Origin: Guyparkeria hydrothermalis
GTDB lineage: Bacteria > Pseudomonadota > Gammaproteobacteria > Halothiobacillales > Halothiobacillaceae
Direction of reading: 5' to 3'
DNA length: 64,000 bases
Assembly: GCF_023555385.1 (NCBI RefSeq)
Contig: NZ_JAJSED010000001.1
Span: 1,709,501-1,773,500, forward strand
Shown here: positions 37,702 through 48,178 of the stretch, one piece after another
Layout: every line of letters begins with the position of its first letter
Numbering within the stretch: the stretch's first letter is position 1
The notes under the pieces: model-generated
The model's database searches: none
What the model saw: only the letters and a program-made list of their open reading frames with translations
What the model was told of the DNA's origin: nothing
Translations under genes and position numbers: made by a program

Positions 37702-38660
37702 GGCGCAGGAATCAGCTCGATCAGGCGGTCGATCACCGCATCGCGCGTCAGGCCGCTGACCATGGCGCGCGGGCCGAGGATGATGCGGTGGCGCAGAGCG
37801 TCCTTCGCCAGACCGATCAGGTCGTCGGGCACTATGTAGTCGCGCCCGTCGAGGAAGGCCGCGGCCCGGGCGGCCTGCACCCAGGCCAGCGCGCCGCGCG
37901 GCGAGGCCCCTACCAGCACCTGATCGGCAAGCGCCGGGTCGAGTTCGCCGACGCGACGGGTGGCGGCAACCACATCGACTACCCAGCGCTGCAGCGCCTC
38001 GTCGCAGGCCACCTGCCGGACCGACTCGCGCGCGGCCAGCACCTGGTCGACGGTGATGTTGCGCGCCTCGCCCACCGGATTGCTGCCCAGCGAGCCGTCC
38101 AGCGTGCGCTTGAGGATGTCGTACTCGTCCTCGCGCTCGGGGTAGTCGAGCGCGACGTGCAGCATGAAGCGATCCATCTGCGCCTCGGGCAACGGATAGG
38201 TGCCCGACTGCTCCAGCGGGTTCTGAGTCGCCATCACCAGGAACAGCTCCGGGAGGTCGCGGCTGTGGCCGGCGACGGTGACCTGACGTTCGGCCATCGC
38301 CTCGAGCAACGCCGACTGGACCTTGGCCGGGGCGCGATTGATCTCATCGGCGAGGATGATCTCGTTGAACAGCGGCCCGGCCTCAAAGGTGAATTCGCGG
38401 GTCTCGGGGTGGTAGACCTCGTTGCCCAAGAGGTCGGCCGGCAGCAGGTCGGGGGTGAACTGGATGCGCTTGAAGCGCGCGTGCACCCCTTCGGCAAGCG
38501 CCTTGATCGCCGTGGTCTTGGCCAGGCCCGGCAGGCCCTCGACCAGCAGGTGGCCACCGGTCAACAGACCGATCAGCAGCCGGTCGACCAGCTCGCCCTG
38601 GCCGACGATGTAGTGGCCCAGGTGGGCGCGGAGATTCTGGATGGGCATCTGTTCGGTCAT
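37698..38660 (-). CDS. MoxR-family AAA+ ATPase
   Basis: A 320-residue AAA+ chaperone. The Walker A motif GLPGLAKT is at 42-49, Walker B in ILADEINRAP, and the sensor region in ATQNPLEQSGTYPLPEAQ. MoxR proteins insert cofactors or mature VWA-domain partners. Here it leads the DUF58-DUF4381-BatA-BatBC-BatD run. Unusually, its ATG overlaps the stop of an ArsR-rhodanese regulator gene by four bases, tying the operon to sulfur-responsive control. Confidence 0.92.
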   Translation of the reverse strand: MTEQMPIQNLRAHLGHYIVGQGELVDRLLIGLLTGGHLLVEGLPGLAKTTAIKALAEGVHARFKRIQFTPDLLPADLLGNEVYHPETREFTFEAGPLFNEIILADEINRAPAKVQSALLEAMAERQVTVAGHSRDLPELFLVMATQNPLEQSGTYPLPEAQMDRFMLHVALDYPEREDEYDILKRTLDGSLGSNPVGEARNITVDQVLAARESVRQVACDEALQRWVVDVVAATRRVGELDPALADQVLVGASPRGALAWVQAARAAAFLDGRDYIVPDDLIGLAKDALRHRIILGPRAMVSGLTRDAVIDRLIELIPAP

Positions 38661-39325
38661 GACGCGGCTTTCTCTTCAGTGCTGATGGGCAGGCCGGCCA
38701 GCTTCCACTCCGGGAAGCCCGGGCCGAGACGGCGGCTACGGAACCCCGCCTTGCGCAGCCGCTCGACGGCCTCGAAGGAGAAGGTGCAATAGGGGCCGCG
38801 GCAATAGGCGATCACCTCGCGCTCGGGGTCGAGCTCGGCCATCTGCCGCTCGAGGTCCGCCACCGTGACGTTCACTGCACCCGGGATGTGACCGGCCTCG
38901 TATTCCTCTTCGGGCCGCACGTCGATCAGCGTCACCAGCCCCTGCCGGCAGCGCTCGATCAGCTCCTCGGCGGAGACCGGTTCGAGATCGTCCTTCTTGT
39001 GCAGGTGATCGTCGACCATCTGGCGCACCTCGGCCAGGTGGCGTTCGCCCACGCGACGGAACACGTCCAGCAGCTCGACCACGTCATCGTCCGCGATCGA
39101 GTAGAACACCTGCTTGCCGGCCCGGCGTGCGGCCACCAGCCCGACCTGCTGCATGCGCTGCAGGTGCTGGGAGGTATTCGCCACCGACAGGCCCGCCACG
39201 CGCGAGAGACCGTCGACCGACCGCTCGCCCTGCGCCAGGTGCTCGAGCAATTCCAGGCGCCTGCCGTTGGAGAGCACTTTCCCCAGACGCGCAAACTGAT
39301 CGTTCAGTTGTTGTTTGAAGGACAC
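38657..39325 (-). CDS. ArsR-type regulator fused to rhodanese domain
   Basis: A 222-residue protein starting at GTG 39325 (GGAGGGGGC upstream); the frame open to 39421 lacks such a site. Residues about 5-100 form an ArsR winged helix (SVANTSQHLQRMQQVGLV) and 118-216 a rhodanese domain with active-site loop C175-R-G-P-Y-C180. The only cysteines are C126, C175 and C180; the DNA-binding half has none, unlike SqrR/BigR. So sulfane sulfur is probably sensed by the rhodanese cysteines. It is divergent from a persulfide dioxygenase gene, its likely target, across a palindromic promoter, and is coupled to moxR downstream. Confidence 0.88.
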   Translation of the reverse strand: MSFKQQLNDQFARLGKVLSNGRRLELLEHLAQGERSVDGLSRVAGLSVANTSQHLQRMQQVGLVAARRAGKQVFYSIADDDVVELLDVFRRVGERHLAEVRQMVDDHLHKKDDLEPVSAEELIERCRQGLVTLIDVRPEEEYEAGHIPGAVNVTVADLERQMAELDPEREVIAYCRGPYCTFSFEAVERLRKAGFRSRRLGPGFPEWKLAGLPISTEEKAAS

Positions 39326-39410
39326 CGAGCCCCCTCCAAGCGAATTCGGATGGATATAAAACCAGTCTACGGCCTTTCTCACAAGCCGGTAGATGCGCGG
39401 CCACGGCGGC

Positions 39411-39440
39411 TTGACATTCATTCAATTGAATCATTGAATG
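39411..39440 (+). promoter_or_regulatory. Promoter with overlapping palindromic operator
   Basis: TTGACA (39411-39416), 17 bases and TTGAAT (39434-39439) form a promoter for the persulfide dioxygenase gene. The ten-base palindrome TTCAATTGAA (39421-39430) lies in the spacer, and CATTCA (39415-39420) mirrors TGAATG (39435-39440). A bound ArsR dimer would block the polymerase here. The same site may control the divergent ArsR gene. Confidence 0.65.
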
Positions 39441-39470
39441 TTCCTCGAGTCCACTGCGCCGAGGTCCGCC

Positions 39471-40196
39471 ATGTTCCTGATCCAGCATCCCTGCGAATTC
39501 AGCTCGCTCGCATACCTCTTTGGTTGTGCTGGCAAAGGGGTGGCCATGGCCGTCGACGTACATGCGGACGACGTCTACCGCTTTGTCGAAATGGCCGAGC
39601 AGAAGGGTGCGAGCATCCGCTACGTGGTCGACACCCACGTCCACGCCGACCATCGCTCCGGTGGCCCGGCCCTCGCCCGGCGCACGGGGGCGGAATACCT
39701 GCTGCACGAGTCCGCACCGGTCAAGCACCCATTCCGCGGCGTGCGACACGGGGAGCGACTGGCCCTGGGCAATGTCTCGGTCGAGGTGTTGCACACGCCC
39801 GGCCATACCGACGACCACGTCTGCCTGCTGGTCACCGATCACAGCCGCGCCGACGAGCCGTGGTGCCTGCTCACCGGCCATACCCTGTTCCCCGGCGGGG
39901 TGGGCCGGCCGGACCTCCACGGCCGCGAACGCGAGATGGTGGAAAAGCTTTATGACTCGCTGTTCGGCTCCGTCCTGAGCCTGCCGGATCACGTCGAGAT
40001 CCTGCCCGGCGCCCAGGCCGGCAGCGTCTGCGGTGGCGGCATAAGCGGCAAGCCGGTCTCGACGCTGGGCTTCGAGAAGCGCCACAACCGCGGACTCGTC
40101 CGCGACCGGGAGGCGTTCGTCGATGCCATCGCGGCGATCGAGCTGCCCCCGGTCGACGACATCTCGGCGTTCTACGCCTTCAATACCGGAACCTGA
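39471..40196 (+). CDS. ETHE1-like persulfide dioxygenase
   Basis: A 241-residue metallo-beta-lactamase-fold enzyme from the ATG at 39471 (GAGG upstream). The motif H56-V-H-A-D-H61 is intact, followed by VLHTPGHTDDH, LLTGHTLF and a late ILPGAQAGSVCGGG region. ETHE1-type enzymes use iron and oxygen to turn glutathione persulfide into sulfite. In the tail SVCGGGISGKPVSTLGFEK it resembles the MBL half of the fusion at 8157-9584. It is likely repressed by the divergent ArsR-rhodanese protein. Confidence 0.85.
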   Translation: MFLIQHPCEFSSLAYLFGCAGKGVAMAVDVHADDVYRFVEMAEQKGASIRYVVDTHVHADHRSGGPALARRTGAEYLLHESAPVKHPFRGVRHGERLALGNVSVEVLHTPGHTDDHVCLLVTDHSRADEPWCLLTGHTLFPGGVGRPDLHGREREMVEKLYDSLFGSVLSLPDHVEILPGAQAGSVCGGGISGKPVSTLGFEKRHNRGLVRDREAFVDAIAAIELPPVDDISAFYAFNTGT

Positions 40197-40241
40197 CCGA
40201 CCCGCGCCGGTGAAAGCGAACATCACAACATGAGGGAGCCG

Positions 40242-41480
40242 ATGGACCTGACTCACGGCATCGCGGCCAATCGCGGCCAGTTCATCCACTTTCTGCTGCA
40301 GGTGTTTTTCGTCGGCGCCCTGGTGGGCATGACGCGCACCGTGCTGCCGGTGCTCTCGGAATCCGACTTCGGTCTGGCCGCCGGCGCGTTCACGTTGCTG
40401 GCGAGCTTCGTGGTGATCTTCGGCGTGATCAAGGCGTCGCTCAACCTGCTCGCCGGTCGTCTCTCCGACCGCTACGGACGCAAGCGGGTGCTGGTGGCCG
40501 GCTGGCTGTTCGCCCTCCCGGTCCCGCCGCTGCTGCTGGTCGCCGATTCGTGGAACTGGGTGCTGCTGGCGACCGTGTTCCTGGGCATCAACCAGGGGCT
40601 GGCCTGGTCGATGGCGCTGAACAGCAAGCTCGACCTAACCCACGCCCACCAGCGCGGCCTGGTCAACGGGGCCAATGAGTTCGCCGGCTACGGCGGCGTC
40701 GCAATAGCCGGCTATGTCGCCGCGATCGCGGCCGAACAGCTCGGTGCCCGCGAGGGCCTGTTCTGGTTCGGTCTGGTCGTGATCCTGCTGGCGCTGGCAC
40801 TGGCGCTCCGGAGTGCGCGCGACACCCTGCCCTGGGCACATGCCCAGCAACAAGCCAGCGGTAACGGCAAGACTCCACCCACGCGCCGAGGCCTCGCCTT
40901 CTTCCTGCATGCCACCTGGGGCAACCGCAGCCTGCTCGCCATCAACCAGGCCGGCCTGGTGGAGAAATTCACCGACACCATCATCTGGCTGTTCGTGCCC
41001 ATCCTGTTGGTCTCCCGCGGGGCGGAGCTGGTCACGGCGGGCTTCCTGGTGGGTATCTACGGCATGGTCTGGGGCGCCGGGCAGCTGATTACCGGCCCGG
41101 CCTCCGACCGTCTGGGGCGGCGCGGGCTGATCACCTGGGGGATGTGGTTATGCGGCGCCGGAATCGTGACGATCGCGTTGAGCCACTCGGTCTGGATCTG
41201 GGGCGCGGCACTGGCGGTGACCGGCATCGGCATGGCGATGCTCTACCCCACGCTTGGCGCGGCCGTGGCCGACCACTGCGAGCCAGTCGAGCGGGCGGGC
41301 GTGCTCGGGGTATACCGCTTCTGGCGGGACTTCGGCTACGCGGTGGGGGCGCTGGCCCTCGGCCTGACCGCATCGCTGACCGGCGGCATCGAGGCGGGGT
41401 TCTGGCTGACAGGAGGTGCCATGGCCCTTTCCGGCCTGTGGGTCGCCCTGCGACTCGCCCCAAGCCAGCCGAACGATTGA
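40242..41480 (+). CDS. MFS transporter
   Basis: A 412-residue major facilitator with about 12 membrane helices and the signature AGRLSDRYGRKRVLVAG between helices 2 and 3, repeated as GPASDRLGRRGLITWG in the second half. The ATG at 40242 has GAGGGAG upstream; an ATG at 40230 lies before that site. It is 45 bases downstream of the persulfide dioxygenase gene in the same direction, so it may export or import a sulfur compound. The substrate is unknown. Confidence 0.85.
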   Translation: MDLTHGIAANRGQFIHFLLQVFFVGALVGMTRTVLPVLSESDFGLAAGAFTLLASFVVIFGVIKASLNLLAGRLSDRYGRKRVLVAGWLFALPVPPLLLVADSWNWVLLATVFLGINQGLAWSMALNSKLDLTHAHQRGLVNGANEFAGYGGVAIAGYVAAIAAEQLGAREGLFWFGLVVILLALALALRSARDTLPWAHAQQQASGNGKTPPTRRGLAFFLHATWGNRSLLAINQAGLVEKFTDTIIWLFVPILLVSRGAELVTAGFLVGIYGMVWGAGQLITGPASDRLGRRGLITWGMWLCGAGIVTIALSHSVWIWGAALAVTGIGMAMLYPTLGAAVADHCEPVERAGVLGVYRFWRDFGYAVGALALGLTASLTGGIEAGFWLTGGAMALSGLWVALRLAPSQPND

Positions 41481-41490
41481 CTGCCGCCAG

Positions 41491-41507
41491 TTGGCACTAG
41501 GCTTGCT
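41491..41507 (+). promoter_or_regulatory. Sigma-54 (-24/-12) promoter
   Basis: TTGGCAC (41491-41497), a five-base spacer TAGGC and TTGCT (41503-41507) match the sigma-54 consensus TGGCAC-N5-TTGCW, with GG and GC twelve bases apart. A start near 41518 would give a roughly 100-base leader for the DUF4124 gene. Confidence 0.7.
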
Positions 41508-41547
41508 ACTCTTTCCTGTAAACAGCGATGAATCCGCGCGAGCACAT

Positions 41548-41562
41548 ATTCTTGTCAAGAAT
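41548..41562. repeat. 15-bp palindrome in leader
   Basis: ATTCTTG and CAAGAAT are mirrored around one base. It lies between the sigma-54 promoter and the DUF4124 gene and could be a small hairpin or a protein site. Confidence 0.5.
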
Positions 41563-41616
41563 TGACGCAGGCTGGACGAACAGCGGATTCGATCTGGACA
41601 CAAGGAGAGAGGATCC

Positions 41617-42192
41617 ATGCGACTTCGTCAAACCCTGCTGATCGCGAGCCTGGCGGCCCTGATCGCGCCAGTGTTTTCCGCCCAGGCAGCCGGCGGCATC
41701 ACCTACCGCTGGGTCGATGCCGACGGCAATCTGCAGCTGAGCGACACCTTGCCGCCCCGAGCGGCATCGCAGGGCTACAAGGTGCTCGATCCGTCGACCG
41801 GCAGGGTGTTGCGGGAAGTCGCTCCGCAGAAGACGCAAGAGCAGCGTGCCCAGGAGCAGGCCGAGCGCGAAGCCGAGTTGCAGGCACAGAGCGAGGCCCG
41901 CGAACAGGCCCGGCGTGACCGGGTCCTGCTGTCGCTGTACGGCAGCCAGGACGACATCAAGCGAGTACGTGACGAACGACTCGAGCGCATGGACGGCCGC
42001 ATCCGTCACATGGAGGGTTCGGTCGAGCGGATGGAGGCCAACATCGCCGCCGGCCATGGCGACGACAGCTACGTCCGTGACCTCGAACAACTAAAGCAGG
42101 CCCTCGAGGAAACGCGGGCCGAGCGGCGCTCCATGGCCGAGCGCTACGAATACAACCTGCGACGTTTCCAGCAACTCAAGCGGAAGGACTGA
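41617..42192 (+). CDS. DUF4124 exported coiled-coil protein
   Basis: A 191-residue protein with a signal peptide (about 1-24, ending AQA), a DUF4124 domain (about 25-60: YRWVDADGNLQLSDTLP) and a long charged coiled coil rich in Glu, Gln and Arg (about 70-190). The ATG has AAGGAGAGAGG upstream. DUF4124 proteins are periplasmic with unknown function. A strong sigma-54 promoter lies upstream, which suggests control by an NtrC-type activator such as PilR. Confidence 0.8.
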   Translation: MRLRQTLLIASLAALIAPVFSAQAAGGITYRWVDADGNLQLSDTLPPRAASQGYKVLDPSTGRVLREVAPQKTQEQRAQEQAEREAELQAQSEAREQARRDRVLLSLYGSQDDIKRVRDERLERMDGRIRHMEGSVERMEANIAAGHGDDSYVRDLEQLKQALEETRAERRSMAERYEYNLRRFQQLKRKD

Positions 42193-42211
42193 CCCGGCCA
42201 GCCCGGGGCAA

Positions 42212-43582
<1,371 letters not shown>

Positions 43583-43596
<14 letters not shown>

Positions 43597-44800
43597 GCTT
43601 TTCCTGTCGAATCTGTTGGTAGGTGTCGAGGACCTCGCCGGCCAGCCGCGTCTTGTCGGCCTTGGGCAGGTCCCGCCTGCCGCCCTCCCAGAGGAGGAGC
43701 AGCGCATTGTCGGGGGTGTCGAAGCCGAGGTTCTCGCCGACGCGGTTGGCACAGATCAGGTCCATGCCCTTGGCGCGGCGCTTGGTCTCGGCGTGCTCGA
43801 CCAGCCGTTCGGTCTCGGCGGCGAAACCGATCACGAACGGTCGCTCAGCGCGGTCCGCGACACCCTGAAGGATGTCGGGATTGCGCAGCAGTTCGAGTGT
43901 CATGGTCTCGCCCTGCTTCTTGAGTTTCTGCCCGGCCGGATCGGCGACCCGGTAGTCGGCCACCGCTGCGGCGCCGATGAACAGGTCCATCGTCTCGATT
44001 GCCTCGACCGCTGCCTGCATCTCCGCGGCCGTCTGCACGTCCATGCGGGTCACGCCTGCCGGGGTGGGCAGGGCGGAGGGGCCGGCGATCAGGGTGACGT
44101 CCGCGCCGCGCCGGGCGGCTTCCGCGGCCAGCGCGAAGCCCATCCGCCCGGAGGAGCGATTGGCGATGAAGCGTACCGGGTCGATCGGCTCGCGGGTGCC
44201 ACCGGCGGTGACCACCAGCCGCTGACCGGCAAGATCCCGCGATGGGGCACCGGTGTCTGCGAGGACGGCAGAGGCGATCGCCTCGGGCTCCATCATGCGC
44301 CCGGCACCGGTCTCGCCGCAGGCCTGCGATCCGGCATCCGGACCGAGCAGGCACACGCCGCGCTTCAGCAACACGTCGCGGTTGGCCTGGGTGGCCGGAT
44401 GCGCCCACATCTGCTGGTTCATCGCCGGAGCGAGTTGAACCGGCGCCGTACTCGCAAGACAAAGCGTGGACAGCAGATCGTCGGCCATGCCGGCGGCCAG
44501 CCGCGCCATCAGGTCGGCACTGGCCGGAGCGATCACGATCTGCTCGGCCCAGCGCGCCAACGCGATATGATCCATGCCGGACTCTGCCTCGGCATCCAGC
44601 AGGGTGGTACGCACCGGATGACCGCTGACGGCCTGGAAGGTCAGCGGCGCGACGAAGCGGGTGGCGGACTCCGTCATCACCACGCGCACCTCGCAGCCGG
44701 CCTCGACCAGGCGACGCACCAGCGTCACGGCCTTGTAGGCCGCGATGCCGCCGGAGACGCCGACGAGGATACGCTGGTTGCTGGGTGCCGATTCGCTCAT
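43583..44800 (-). CDS. coaBC: Bifunctional coenzyme A synthesis protein CoaBC
   Basis: A 405-residue fusion of phosphopantothenoylcysteine decarboxylase (about 1-190, SGGIAAYKA and PAMNQQMW) and phosphopantothenate-cysteine ligase (about 191-400, [12 protein letters not shown] and NRSSGRMG). The GETGAGRM block is the decarboxylase lid. It makes 4'-phosphopantetheine on the coenzyme A pathway. The order coaBC-dut is widely kept in gammaproteobacteria. Confidence 0.96.
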
Positions 44801-44866
44801 GGGCGCAGTTTACCAGCGCCGGCCTTTCGGCGCTGCGGCGCCCGACACCACCGACCGGAACGACCG

Positions 44867-45403
44867 ATGACCGAAACGCCCGAACCGACCGCCAAACGCA
44901 AACGCCGCCTGCCACGCTGGGCGCGCTGGACCCTCGAGGGCCTGGTGTTCATCGGCGCGCTGCTGGCCGTGCAGGCCTGGATGGGCCCGGACCTGCCGGA
45001 AGGCGAGATCCCCGGCATGACCCTGGAAACCCTGGACGGAGATACCGTCACCATCGGCGGGGCGGCGGACGCACCCGCGGTGGTGGTGTTCTGGGCCACC
45101 TGGTGCGGTTACTGCCAGGTCGAGATGCCGTGGCTGGTGGATCTGGTCGACGACCACCGGGTGATCACGGTCGCGATGCAGTCCGGCAGCACGGCGACGG
45201 TGCGCCAGTACCTGGTCGAGAACGATCTCGAGGCGCTGCCGGTGGTCAACGACCCGAGCGGCCGCCTCGCGAAGAGCCTGGGCGTCAACGTCACCCCGAC
45301 CTTCCTGTTCTTCGACCGCAATGGCCACGTGGCGCACAGCACCACGGGCCTGACCAGCCCGTGGGGTGTTCGACTTCGCCTGTGGTGGCTCGGCCGCAGC
45401 TGA
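44867..45403 (+). CDS. Membrane-anchored thioredoxin-like protein (TlpA-type)
   Basis: A 178-residue protein with an N-terminal anchor helix (about 22-39) and a thioredoxin fold facing the periplasm. The active site is C80-G-Y-C83 in FWATWCGYC, and the cis-proline loop is VNVTPTFLFF. It resembles TlpA/DsbE-type disulfide reductases and suppressors of copper sensitivity. Electron donor and substrate are unknown. It converges on tal. Confidence 0.82.
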   Translation: MTETPEPTAKRKRRLPRWARWTLEGLVFIGALLAVQAWMGPDLPEGEIPGMTLETLDGDTVTIGGAADAPAVVVFWATWCGYCQVEMPWLVDLVDDHRVITVAMQSGSTATVRQYLVENDLEALPVVNDPSGRLAKSLGVNVTPTFLFFDRNGHVAHSTTGLTSPWGVRLRLWWLGRS

Positions 45404-45407
45404 AGAA

Positions 45408-46505
45408 TCAGCTCTCCTCGATGGCCGCGAGGAGGTCGTCGAATGCGGCCTGGAACTGGTCGACGCCCTCGTCGAGCAGCTGGTCGCGCACCGCGCCGTC
45501 CATTTCGATGCCCAGATCGGCAAGCGCGTCCCAGACCTCCCGGTCCTCGTCGATGCGCGGCTTCAATGTCGAGGCGATCTTGCCGTGGTCGGCGAAGGCC
45601 TCAAGGGTCGCGTCAGGCACGGTGTTGATGGTGCGCGGCGCGATCAGGTTCTCGACATAGAGCACATCCGAGTAGGCCGGATTCTTGGTGCCAGTGCTCG
45701 CCCACAGCAGGTATTGCGGGCGGGCGCCGAGCTGCTCGAAGCGGTCGAAGTCGCTCTCCTCGAACACCTCGCGGAAGTGCTGGTAGGCCATGCCGGCCAG
45801 CGCCAGCGCGGCCCGCCCCTTGAGCGACTCGGCTCGCTCGCCGCCGATCGCATCCAGCTTCTTGTCCACCAGGGTATCGACGCGGCTCATGAACAGGCTG
45901 GCGACCGCCCGCACCTCGGACGGCTTGCCGCCGCTCTTCTCCAGCTGCTCCAGCCCGCGCCGATAGGCGGCGAACACGCGCTTGACCTGATCGAGCGAGA
46001 ACAGCAGCGTCACGTTGACGCTCACTCCCTCGGCGATCAGCCGCTCGAAGGCCTCGATGCCCTCGATCGTGCCGGGCACCTTGATCAGGACGTTCGGCCG
46101 GTCGACCAAGTCACGCAGATGATGGGCAGCATCCACCGACTGGGCCGCATCGTGGGCGATGCCCGGCGACTCCTCCCAGGACACCCAGCCGTCTTCGCCA
46201 TGCGAGGCGTCCCAGACGTGGCGCAACAGATCGCAGGCGCGCTGGATGTCGTTGACCACCAGGTGCTCGTAGACCGATTCGATCTCGTCATAACGACGCT
46301 TGCACTCGGCCAGATCGTCCGTGTAGAGATCGCTGCCGACAATCGCCTTCTTGAAGATCGACGGGTTGGAGGTCACGCCACGAATGCCGTACTCGGCGAT
46401 CAGTCTCGGCAGGCCATCGTCCTCGAGCAGCTTGCGCGAGAGGTTGTCGAGCCAGAGGCTCTGGCCCTGCGATTCGTGTAGTTGGGTCAGCGCATACGCG
46501 GTCAT
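45408..46505 (-). CDS. tal: Transaldolase
   Basis: A 365-residue transaldolase of the longer class. The Schiff-base lysine is in VLIKVPGTIEG, and TSNPSIFKKAI and LLFSLDQVKRV are typical family blocks. It moves a three-carbon unit between sugar phosphates in the pentose phosphate network; in an autotroph it can also serve sugar-phosphate rearrangement. The ATG at 46505 has TAGGAGGAG upstream. It is a single gene between convergent and co-directional neighbours. Confidence 0.93.
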   Translation of the reverse strand: MTAYALTQLHESQGQSLWLDNLSRKLLEDDGLPRLIAEYGIRGVTSNPSIFKKAIVGSDLYTDDLAECKRRYDEIESVYEHLVVNDIQRACDLLRHVWDASHGEDGWVSWEESPGIAHDAAQSVDAAHHLRDLVDRPNVLIKVPGTIEGIEAFERLIAEGVSVNVTLLFSLDQVKRVFAAYRRGLEQLEKSGGKPSEVRAVASLFMSRVDTLVDKKLDAIGGERAESLKGRAALALAGMAYQHFREVFEESDFDRFEQLGARPQYLLWASTGTKNPAYSDVLYVENLIAPRTINTVPDATLEAFADHGKIASTLKPRIDEDREVWDALADLGIEMDGAVRDQLLDEGVDQFQAAFDDLLAAIEES

Positions 46506-46590
46506 CGTCGGCTCCTCCTAGTTGGCTCCGCGTGCCGCCAACGGCGGCAATGAACGACGCTACCGGAAGCTTAGACGGTGCACACGCGGT

Positions 46591-47490
46591 TTATCGCGGA
46601 TCGAAGGGCATCGACGTGCGCATCTCCTCGTAGAACTCGCGCGCCTCGTCGGTCTTCGCCGGCGGGGTGTGGATCATCAGCACCAGGAAGAGATCGCCGC
46701 CGGCAAAGCCGCGCTTGGGGATGCGCAGCTTGCGACCCGACTGCGACCCGGCCGGAATGCTCATGTTGATGCGCTTGCCGTCGGGCAACGTCACCGGCAC
46801 CTTGGTCCCGAGGGCCGCCTCCCAGGGCGTGATCGGCAGCTCCTGGAGGATGTTGTTGCCGTCGACGCGATCCCGGTCCTCGTCCCGCAACATCAGCTTG
46901 AGGTAGAGGTCACCGGCCGGCCCGCCCATGGGGCTCGGCTGCCCTTGGCCGGACAGCCGGATGCGCCGCCCCGGCGTCGAGCCTGCCGGCACATTGACCT
47001 TCAGCGAGCGCGTCCCGCCACGCCCGTCGGCCAGGCGGATGGTGTGACTGCCGCCCTGGACCAGCAGATCCAGCGGCACCGGTGCCTCGGCCTCGACGTC
47101 CTGGCCCTTGACGCTGCGCGCCCGACCGCCGCCGGCCGGCCCGGCGCCCGCGCCACCGAAGCCGCCACCGAAGAACTGGGCGAAGAAGTCGGAAAAGCCG
47201 CTGCCGGCGAAGTCCTCGGCGCCGAAGCCGCCACCGAAGCCACCCGGCCCGGCACCGAACTCGTCGCCCTCGCGGTAGCCGGCACCGAGAGCATCGTAAC
47301 GGGCCCGTTTCTGCTCGTCGCCGAGCACCTCGTAGGCCTCGTTGATTTCCTTGAACTTGTCCTCGGCCTCGTCGCTCTGGTTACGATCCGGGTGATACTT
47401 CTGCGCGAGCTTGCGATAGGCGCGCTTGATCTCGTCCTGCGACGCGTTGCGCGCCACGCCCAGCGTTGCGTAATAGTCGTGATATTTCAC
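46591..47490 (-). CDS. cbpA: DnaJ-type co-chaperone CbpA
   Basis: A 299-residue class II J-protein: J domain at 1-70 with HPD at 33-35, a Gly/Phe-rich linker (about 85-125) and two C-terminal substrate-binding domains. It lacks the zinc-finger region of DnaJ, which identifies CbpA. It starts at GTG with GGAGGAG upstream. It works with DnaK (not in the window) and may also bind curved DNA. It is next to hsp20, so a heat-shock role fits. Confidence 0.9.
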   Translation of the reverse strand: MKYHDYYATLGVARNASQDEIKRAYRKLAQKYHPDRNQSDEAEDKFKEINEAYEVLGDEQKRARYDALGAGYREGDEFGAGPGGFGGGFGAEDFAGSGFSDFFAQFFGGGFGGAGAGPAGGGRARSVKGQDVEAEAPVPLDLLVQGGSHTIRLADGRGGTRSLKVNVPAGSTPGRRIRLSGQGQPSPMGGPAGDLYLKLMLRDEDRDRVDGNNILQELPITPWEAALGTKVPVTLPDGKRINMSIPAGSQSGRKLRIPKRGFAGGDLFLVLMIHTPPAKTDEAREFYEEMRTSMPFDPR

Positions 47491-47596
47491 GCCTGCACTC
47501 CTCCGAGTGATGTTCTGTTGTTCACGGCGTCTCGGAAGCCCGCCATGCCTCGGACGCGCTTTCGAGACACCCGCGAGAGCGCCTGCTCAAAAGACG

Positions 47597-47621
47597 AAAA
47601 GCCCGGGACCGCCGGGCTTTT
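47597..47621. terminator. Bidirectional terminator between hsp20 and cbpA
   Basis: AAAAGCCCGG and CCGGGCTTTT pair perfectly around GACCG. Read on the minus strand it ends hsp20 before the cbpA promoter. Confidence 0.88.
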
Positions 47622-47653
47622 CGCAGGTGGCCGGGCCGGGCGGCCGGACCGGA

Positions 47654-48118
47654 TCAGCTGACCTCGATACGCCGCGGCTTGGACGTCTCCGCCTTGGGGA
47701 TCGTCACGGTCAGTACGCCGTGCTCGGAACTGGCCTTGATGCCCTCGGCATCCACCTGCTCGGGCAGGGTAAAGCGCCGATAGAAACGGCCATAGTGCCG
47801 TTCGATGCGCGCATAGCCGTCCTGCGACTTCTTGAGCTCGGAATTGCGATCGCCCTTGATCTCGAGCACGCCGTTGTCGGCGGTGATCTCGACCTGCTTG
47901 GGGTCGATGCCCGGCAGATCGACGTGCAGCTCGTAGGCGTTCTCGTTTTCCTTGATGTCGACCGCCGGCGCCCAGTCGGCGATCTCCAGCTTACCTTCGT
48001 CGCGCCCCTCAGCGAGACCCGGCTCGAACAGCGAGTTCATCTCGCGGTAGAGCTGGTCGAGCATGCCCCACGGCTGGGTCCGGCTCTGACCTTCCGGCTT
48101 GTAACGCACGATAGCCAT
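47654..48118 (-). CDS. Hsp20/alpha-crystallin small heat-shock protein
   Basis: A 154-residue small heat-shock protein. The alpha-crystallin domain covers about 48-140 (YELHVDLPGIDPKQVEITADN, YGRFYRRFTLP, GVLTVTIPK). The C-terminal tail ends in a short basic segment. It prevents aggregation of unfolded proteins without ATP. A sigma-32-like promoter lies upstream and GGGAGG precedes the ATG. Confidence 0.93.
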   Translation of the reverse strand: MAIVRYKPEGQSRTQPWGMLDQLYREMNSLFEPGLAEGRDEGKLEIADWAPAVDIKENENAYELHVDLPGIDPKQVEITADNGVLEIKGDRNSELKKSQDGYARIERHYGRFYRRFTLPEQVDAEGIKASSEHGVLTVTIPKAETSKPRRIEVS

Positions 48119-48178
48119 TTCAACACCTCCCTACGATGCTTGGTTAATGACCGATCAACGTGTCGTTCATGCCTGTTT

